Program-made: the position numbers and the translations under genes | NCBI GenBank assembly: GCA_021234155.1 | Contig: JAJEKV010000049.1 | Span: forward strand, 7,041,427-7,105,426 | DNA length: 64,000 nucleotides | DNA from: Isoetes taiwanensis | Lineage: Eukaryota; Streptophyta; Lycopodiopsida; Isoetales; Isoetaceae | Direction of reading: 5' to 3' | Shown here: one piece after another, positions 56,690-64,000 of the stretch | Layout: each line of letters opens with the position of its first letter | Numbering within the stretch: the stretch's first letter is position 1 | The notes under the pieces: generated by a model | What the model was told of the DNA's origin: nothing | The model's input: only the letters and a program-made list of their open reading frames with translations | Database searches by the model: none

Positions 56690-57030
56690 GATTCCTTACA
56701 TTCGATGAAGATTCCTCCAGGGTTTCAAAGACTTAATGAAGATTCTTCTAGATTTCTTTAATACTTAGATTTTATGAGATTCCATTAGATTCTATGAATA
56801 TTTTAATTCGCCTAGATTCCCTTAGGTTTTTCGAGATTCTCCTTAAATTCTCCAAGATATTATGTAGATTCCACTAGATTCTCTTAGATTCTTCAAGATG
56901 TTATGTAAATTCCCTTGATTCTCTTAAATTTTATGAGATTCTGCAAGATTCCATCAAGCTTCCCTAGATTCTCAAAGATTTTGTTAAGGTTCCCTTAGAT
57001 TCTATCAGGTTTCCTTAGATTTCTATATAT
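56690..57030 (+). repeat. Degenerate AGATTC minisatellite
   Basis: About 340 bases are made of variants of TAGATTCYYTNAGATTC and GATTCTTCAAGATT, with an irregular 10-12 base period. There are no open frames of note. Confidence 0.75.
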
Positions 57031-57308
57031 TGCTTATACATGGGGGGTAGGGTGTGAAGTGGAATCAATGAATTTAGTGGAGGTTTGGTGTAAAAGGGGG
57101 CAGGTGAGTGGCAAGGCTTACTATGCTTAGATACTTCTTTTTTGGACGCCTATTTTTGAAGTTATTGCATCAAGGGACAGACGTAAGTCTGAGGTTTTGC
57201 ATGATGGGTTGGGCAAAGGGGGCAGGCAAAAGGTCAGTGCTATGCACCATTCCTGTGGTGCATGTTCCCATGGCGCAAAGCCGGGTTGGTGCCACGATGT
57301 TTGTAAAT

Positions 57309-58165
57309 TCCCTTAGAATATGTAGCAAAATAATAGGGGGTTCCATGGGGATTTGATATGGATGTAAAAAATAACAATTCCTGAAACCATAGACCATATA
57401 TCCCAAAAAAAATTGAATGGGTTGTTATAAAAAAAAAAACATAGATTCAAGATAAAAAATAATCAGATTAGCTCACTGGGTATATTGGTTCAAGTAGTCT
57501 TATTAGGACATTGAGTTACCGTATTTCATATTCTAAAATCTTAGGGAAAGCCGTATAGAGGGTCGATATTCCCTCAAAACCTTAGGCGAAATCGTATTTC
57601 ACATTTCAAAATCATAGGCGTCTCCAATCATAAATGATTATAAGCGAAACGAGAGGTGCTCGCAGGCTCCAACATACGATCTGGGCCGTAGGATCGACGG
57701 ATCCGACGACTGTGGTAGTCTAGGATGCACCTCGTTTAGAATATGTAGCAAAATAACAGGGGGTTCCAGGGGGATTTGATATGGATGTAAAAAATAATAA
57801 TTCCTGAAACCATGGACCATATATCCCCAAAAAAATTAATGGGTTGTTATAAAAAAAAACATAGATTCAAGATAAAAAATACTCAAATTAGCTCACTGGC
57901 TATATTGGTTAAAGTACTCTTATTAGGACATTGAGTTATTTTGGTAGAGGTTCGAGCCCCAGTATTTCATATTCTAAAATCTTAGGGAAAGCCGTATTTA
58001 GGCGAAATCGTATTTCACATTTCAAAATCATCGGCGCCTCCAATCATAAATGACTATAAGCGAAAGGAGAGGTGCTCACATGCCCCAACATATGATTTGG
58101 GTTGTAGGATCGATGGATTCGATGACTGTGGTAGTCCAGGATGCACCTCGTTTAGAATATGATGC
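57309..58165 (+). repeat. Tandem duplication, unit about 425 bp, with a tRNA-like head
   Basis: 57309-57735 and 57736-58160 repeat GAATATGTAGCAAAATAA, GGGGGTTCCA, ACATAGATTCAAGATAAAAA, TTAGCTCACTGG, TCTTATTAGGACATTGAGTT, AAATCTTAGGGAAAGCCGTA and GATGACTGTGGTAGTC-type blocks. In the second unit, TAGCTCACTGG (A-box-like) and GAGGTTCGAGCCCC (B-box-like) are about 60 bases apart, as in a tRNA-derived SINE head. The first unit lacks the B box. Confidence 0.8.
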
Positions 58166-58835
58166 CTAGATCTACGATTCACGTCTCGGTTCTAGTATGT
58201 TCGTACAATGTGAGTTCCTGGTGGCACATGGGGCAAGTGAGTAGCAAGGTTTGTAATGTTACGCACCGTTGGGCAGGCGCATGAGAGGGTGAGAGAGTAG
58301 CAAGGTTTTATCAGTTGGAAACTTGTTCATTGAGTTATATCATGATGAAGGTTTAATATTTGGCAGTGAATTATTGGAGAATATATTTAGAGTTATGTGT
58401 TAGTTTTCCCTGACGATGTGATACAGCCCGAGCATGCCTCATATAGAACAAACATGAGCAGCCTTCTTACCTCTCTATCAACTTGCCAAAGTTGTCGTAT
58501 GGAAGATATCCACCAATTCTATCTTTGAGCTGTAATTCTAACTACTTATGATGCAGGCTTTCTCAATCCAAATCAGGCTATAAAATTTTGAGTTCGACAT
58601 CAATCTACAAATTAGTCCATCTACTAAACGAAGTATAAGATCATACATTGATAAATGCCTATGTTGATGGGGAAAACCTATTGATAAAGTAAATACGTTG
58701 ATATGAAACACCTACTATAAATACATAATTTAACGTGCTCCTGCAACATCTACTTTTCTGCACAAAGGCAAGACTATGTTCAGTGACATATGGCTGGCAT
58801 TACTGTGAAGGCAGTCAACTATGTAGAACTCTACC
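58166..58835. other. Unassigned stretch
   Basis: No gene or repeat supported before the LINE fragment starts at about 58840. Confidence 0.35.
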
Positions 58836-58839
58836 AGAC

Positions 58840-60380
58840 AGTTGGTAATCAGTAGTATTGGAGTGCATCAGGGTTGTCCCCTCTCCCCCACACTCTTTGG
58901 CCTATACATTGACCAGCTGGAAGATTGGCTCTCTGAGCATGGAGGGGCAGGCGCCCATCTCATGCATCACACAATCCGGCAACTCATATATGCTGATGAT
59001 GTCAACCTCTTGGCCTACACTCCAGAGGACATGCAACGTCACCTACTTTTTGCCGATTCACTGGCATGCGAGTTAACTTGGCCAAAACTAGGGTGCTGCT
59101 AGTTTCATCATCCCGTCAGTCAAGGCTTCCCTCATTCACTTACCAGGGACAAGATGTAGAGGTGGCTCCGACCTACAAGTACTTGGGGATCGAGTTCTCT
59201 CTGCTACCACCACCTTTGGGATCTTTGCCATCGGGTTGCGGGTCGCGGCGGGTTGGAAAGCACTATATGCTATGCGAGAACAACGACCACAAAGGCGAGT
59301 TGTATGCACAGGGCCACCCGATCACACTTGTTTCGGGCCTTGGTCGAGCCGGTCCTCTTGTATGCAGCAGAGGTGTGGGGGCCGGTGATATCCCTCAACA
59401 CCTGGAATGACCTCGAGCAGGTGCAGAAAGCCTTCTTGGCACGAGCCCTTGGAGTAAAGTCCACAGTTCCATATCAGATCCTACTCCAGGAGACAGGTTT
59501 TCTACCCCTTCAACGAGCTGCATTGGAACGCCATATCATTTACTTCCAGAAGGTGGTCGCTATGGGTGATACATGTTTGCCCAACCCTGCTTTCACCATG
59601 GCGATGGATCCACAACACCTCAAAGCCTGCTGGAAGGACAAGCAAGCTTAGTGGTTCTCACGCTGGGGTGTACAGGAAAACAGATGCGTACATGTAAGGA
59701 CAAAGAAAGATCACAAGGCACTCAAGCTGTACCTAGATGCTACTTTCCTTCGCAAACTTTGGATGCAGATGCTCTGACACACGTTAAACTGGCACACTAT
59801 CAACATCAAGTCAATCCTAGGCTCACAAGAGGCCCACACCAGTACTTGTACACCCATTTGCCTGAAGAAGCGCAGACTTATAGCTTCCATTCGCACGGGT
59901 GCATATCATCTCCGCATTAAGACGGAACGTTGGGCTCGGGAAGCACGGGAGGAAAGGCTTTGCCAGTGTTGCCACCAGGGCGCCATTGATGATAAATACC
60001 ATGCCCTCCAGATCTGCCCAGCGTTTGCCCATATCCGAGAGCGGTATATTCGATTACTAGTGCCTCGCCAACTGTTGCATGAGTTATTGAATACGGCATC
60101 AGTGGGTTTGTTGGGGTCATACCTCCAGGAGATTATAGATGCACGGACTCAGATGTGTCCTAGGGGACAATTTTGAACTGTCCTATACAATTGTACAGCA
60201 TGCCAGCATACTTATTACTGCTAAGGTTTTTCCCTCGAAAACCCTTCGGGGCGGGGGTTTTTTAATCCTGACAGTAATACGCTTGTTGTTCTCTTTTTGT
60301 TTGGGTCCCATAGACCAATCGGTCTCCGTGGACGATAAACAATCTATTCTATTCTATTCTATTCTATTCTATTCTATTCC
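58840..60380 (+). mobile_element. 5'-truncated LINE with (TATTC)n tail
   Basis: It begins inside the reverse transcriptase: IGVHQGCPLSPTLFGLYIDQ, then RQLIYADDVNLLAYTPEDM with an intact Y-A-D-D. After frame changes come YKYLGIEFS, VEPVLLYAAEVWGPVISL, and near 59930-60010 a zinc motif with CQCCHQGAIDDKYHALQIC. The 3' end is a run of TATTC repeats at about 60343-60380, the kind of short-repeat tail LINEs carry. It is related to, but clearly diverged from, the LINE at 28.1 kb. Several frameshifts make it inactive. No target duplication was identified. Confidence 0.9.
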
Positions 60381-60385
60381 AACTC

Positions 60386-62690
60386 AAAAGTTCAATTGAA
60401 TTGCAAGGCCTTAAATTTCAGTCATATGTGTTGCAAATAGTATTTCCAATGCACATAAATGGCCTTGGGGATCTTTTATGAAGATATCCAAATGGAAGGG
60501 CCCTATGAAGTGGTAAATCTAGAGTGCATTAGGCGTCTCAATAATCTTCTGCTACTTTTCTATGCTTGGCGCCCTTACGGGTTTTCACAAAATGCTTCAT
60601 GTTGATGTGTATCATGGACTGGCATGGTTACAGGTTATGCCCAGAAGAAAGTACTAAAGGTGGCTCCATTAGATTGTTTGAGAATGCCCGCACATGAGCT
60701 GACTGCATGAAATACAATTATTAGTGCCATTGTAAAAGGGCCCCTCAATGTAGGATTTTATGATTCGAACACATTTTGGTGGAATATGAAAGGCCTCCCA
60801 GGCTCACATCTATAAGCATCCTTGATGCACAGGACAAATAGCATATAGGAAAAAACTACCTAAACACACATCTATAAGCATCCTCGATGCCACTCTACAT
60901 CTGATGCAGTATGAGTCGCATTGTAACCATTTTTGGATGCAACTTTGACATATCTTGCATTGTTTACATTGACAAATTGGTACTTGCAACTTTGGGGCTT
61001 TGAGTAAAGGGCATGGCTATTATGACATCTCCAAAGCACTCAAGCTACAAAAGGGTAAAAGGTACTTGAATTATGCAGAATGTTTGATGCAAAAGGAAGG
61101 CATGAGCCGAAAGAACTTTTATTCACTAGCATTCTTCTTGCATGCTACTTCACTAAGAGCATATCATAACACTTATGTCAACAATTTCCATTATATATGC
61201 ATGTTCAGTTTTTTATGCTCTGAAAAGGAAAGTTTCTACCACATTCATTTATTCAACATCCAATACAACAATCAATTCATAAATCATGACTCCCCAACTC
61301 CATGAACAAATTACTAGAGAGTGGCCAACATTCTAAATACTAAGTCCATTAACATAAATGAACTTGATTGAGCATAGATAATGAAGATGGTAGTATAGCA
61401 TTCGTCTCTGGACTAGCTACTACAACAATTTCTAGCTATGGGCCCAAGATAATATGTCTACATGTTCAAATAACACATGCTACTTCTAAACACTAGCCAT
61501 GCTACTCAATTAGCTTTCATATAAAGTATTTTCAATACCTTCACACACTAAGTTGTTAAAAACAATAACTATACCATTGCCTATGTCATCACTCACATGC
61601 TAAAAAGTAGCATCTCCTTCCACATACTACCTAGGCTAAGAATAAACAGGAATGTGGCATTCTAGGTGATATTCTCTAAATAAGACCGTCTATCCTTCTT
61701 TTCCCTACTGTGCATGTGCATAACTAGATGAGTTATAACCATGTTGCATTCCTTGCACTAGCGCAACTCAAAGATTGAATCTTGCAGTCAGGTAACTAGA
61801 CAGTTTCAACATTCCCATGTTTGCTACAACTTGCATTTTCAATCTTTGAAGCAATTATTAATCAATACCTAGCTATATAACTGAAGCTAAGACACATACT
61901 TCACTAGGCGCAGGCAATCATGCATAGCACACATTACTTGAATACTTGGAGTTTTGGCAAGATAAAGTTACATCCTAGATTATTTACATCAAACTTCAAA
62001 GGACATGATTGCATCAAATACTGTAACAGCCAAATGTGGTAGATGCACTCGTCTCATTATTGCCTTCACAGCATTCCTTCTATTTGACATGCATAAATTA
62101 TTTATAGCCTTCGTGAAACAAACAGAGGCATAAATTCTCAAGCCACATATTTGGCAGTCAAATAAGCCATGTAATAACTCAATTTAGCAAAATGTTTTTT
62201 TCGTGCACAAGGAATCAAGCATATAGTTATGTCCATGTTTAAGTCAGCCTAATGTTAATTTTGGATTCTATGAGATCTACTTAATACATCAAAAGAAATA
62301 AGCTTTGTGGATTCTTCATTTGTAACATACACATGTGTGCATAATGTCACTACCAATAGAGTGTAGAAAATAACATGGCGAGGGTACCTTCATGTATGAA
62401 AAGAAAAAACAACATGAAGTATGCAATGCAGAATCAAATCTCACGCACGATGAGATATTCTACAATACAATATAAGGCTGCAAATAAATCAGACAATTCA
62501 AGAGCGTTAACAATTATTGTTATGGGCTGCACAAGGGAATGTGTTCAAAGTAAAACAACCCCCCAAAGGCTTATGTGGGTCAGCCAGTTCGCAAGCTCGA
62601 CCACATTTGCAGAAAATGGTTCACCAAAGAGCTGGTAAAATTCGTACTTTCAAGGTATTTCACAGCAAAAATATAAGACAGATATGATGC
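60386..62690. other. Non-genic stretch
   Basis: AT-rich sequence with no supported gene. An open stretch at 61000-61305 (+) shows no recognised domain. At about 62530-62635 the minus strand could carry an exon (acceptor TTTTACCAG near 62632) belonging to the candidate promoter near 62.87 kb, but the frame closes quickly. Confidence 0.3.
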
Positions 62691-62885
62691 TTACCTCCGA
62701 TGTTTCCCTAGCCCTGCCAATACAATGCTTATCTCTGATGTTTGCCTAACCATCGCCATAGTTCATAGCTCGAAGTGCAAAGCCGTAAATAAAGATAATG
62801 AGCTTCCAGAAGAAGATCCCTAAATTGCCAGGAAAACACAGTTCCTTTGTATCGAGCTTTCTACATTTTTATTTATAGAAATAAT
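62690..62885 (-). promoter_or_regulatory. Possible TATA promoter and first exon
   Basis: On the minus strand, CTATAAATAAAAATG at about 62864-62880 is a good TATA box. About 115 bases downstream, ATGGCGATGGTTAGGC near 62760 opens a frame ending at a GTAAGC donor near 62694. The next plausible exon brings a stop within 20 codons, so gene identity is unproven. Confidence 0.3.
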
Positions 62886-63339
62886 GTCAGCAGATAAGAA
62901 GGAGAAGCATATAAGAAAATGTCTTCAAGATCAACCTCGGTTTGCCAGAGGAGCATGACGAAGATCACCCTAGCATGTCGGACGAGTATGAGGAAGATTG
63001 CCAAGATCTATTGCTGTATCGATTCTCGAAAGCCGGAGGTTCTGTGAGCTACTTGCAGACCGGCTGAGGTTCTGTGAGCGACATGCATCCACACAGTCCG
63101 GCAAGCTGCGAATCTTGTCGGGCTTAGGCCGCAGAGTCGGCGCCCTCAGACGCCGCACGATTTGCCATGTCACCATAAACCAATGGCCAAGATGGCCCCA
63201 ATTATCAACGATAGTCATTTAGTGTCCCACCTAATCTCAGCCATCCATGTCGATATATGGCATATCCAAGGACCCAGATTACCTATGTTGGTAAAGCCAA
63301 GCAGCCCTCTATAACACAAGGCGCCCAAAATTGAACCAT

Positions 63340-63368
63340 TACGATTTTTTTTTTTTTTTTTTTTTTTT
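63340..63368 (+). repeat. Poly-T tract
   Basis: 25 or more consecutive T. It could be the tail of a minus-strand retroposed sequence, but nothing recognisable adjoins it. Confidence 0.8.
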
Positions 63369-63447
63369 GTAATGGTTTGTTGGTGAAGACCAAATTCATA
63401 AATCAGTACATGTTAGTGGGTTCAAAAGTTTACAAACTATATCTAGT

Positions 63448-63680
63448 TATCTAATATGGTTCATCAACATATTTTTCTAAGGTGATAAGACAACATTGCT
63501 TTATGACATGGTATTGAAACGTGGCAATTTTAATTGGTCTCTGTAACAACTTAAACTATATGATTCTAATATGGTTCATAAACATATTTTCTAAAGTGAT
63601 AGAATAACATTGTTTTGTGACATGGTATTGAAACATGGCAGTTTTAATTGGTCTTTGTAACAACTTAAACTATATGATAT
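63448..63680 (+). repeat. Tandem duplication, unit about 117 bp
   Basis: The unit with TAATATGGTTCAT, ACATGGTATTGAAAC, TTTTAATTGGTCT and TAACAACTTAAACTATATGA occurs twice in succession with about 90% identity. No coding role. Confidence 0.9.
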
Positions 63681-64000
63681 GTACTATTAATTAATATGTC
63701 AAGTTTATTAAACTAGTATTTGATCACATCTATCTTCTTCAATATATTGACATGGTAATTTTAAGCGGATAATTATCACGATGCTTTACAGTGATTAATC
63801 ACCAATACGCAACGTGGTAAACGTGTGTAGTATTCACACGCAAACTTGTTCTTTTCATGCGTGATTTTTAGACAAAAACACATAATTTTTATGTGAGATT
63901 TTTCGCCGTGGTTTTTAGACAAAATAGACAAAAACGTTTTTCACACATGGTTTTTTTGAGGTGTGGTGGTCTTCACCCAAAATAACAACAAATACATTGT

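Overview
This window looks like nuclear DNA of a land plant. Spliceosomal GT/AG introns are visible, one intact gene belongs to the plant-specific CGR2/CGR3 Golgi pectin-methyltransferase family, and there are remains of a plant PDR-type (ABCG) transporter and an LRR receptor-like gene. Most of the rest is plant-type transposable elements (Ty1/copia, Ty3/gypsy with a chromodomain-like tail, LINEs, hAT, pogo-like, a tRNA-derived SINE) in several nested layers. I cannot name the species.

Layout. 1-1450 is the 3' end of a gene repeated in full at 19.1-21.3 kb (RING-H2 protein with a long basic tail). 1.45-16.5 kb is gene-poor, made of repeated and tandemly duplicated segments with no gene I can support. 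16.6-18.9 kb (-), 22.1-23.2 kb (-) and 25.7-26.35 kb (+) hold pieces of one transposase-like protein family. 23.2-25.3 kb is a decayed gypsy element. 27.46-32.31 kb is a hAT-type element with an 8-bp target duplication, into which a 4-kb LINE with an 18-bp target duplication has inserted; the empty hAT site survives in a paralogous copy at 47.13 kb.

The most unusual part is 34.7-46.5 kb. It holds closely spaced genes of no obvious plant family: an intron-containing ORF, an ORF with a ubiquitin-like C-terminus, a frameshifted ORF ending in a nuclear-localisation-like motif, and a histone H3 gene resembling centromeric H3 (CENH3). The gaps hold arrays of perfect palindromes around the core CGCACCGTNGCNACGGTGCG. 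The cluster lies between two direct copies of a 1.7-2.5 kb repeat (27.3-34.66 kb and 46.97-48.66 kb). The H3 gene is interrupted by a 1.33-kb element with 13-bp inverted ends, itself carrying a SINE. A young copia element (492-bp LTRs, 3 differences seen) sits just after the H3 stop, flanked by an anomalous 70-bp duplication. The cluster may be an endogenised large DNA virus, an undescribed mobile element, or a host CENH3-like locus captured by repeats; the sequence alone does not decide.

48.7-64 kb holds the intact six-exon CGR-like gene (49710-51295, -), a PDR transporter pseudogene (52.8-55.8 kb, -) split by a pogo-like transposase fragment with a second SINE, an LRR pseudogene fragment, minisatellite and tandem duplications, and a 5'-truncated LINE ending in a (TATTC)n tail. 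From 60.4 kb on there is little besides a possible promoter near 62.87 kb (-) and a 115-bp tandem duplication.
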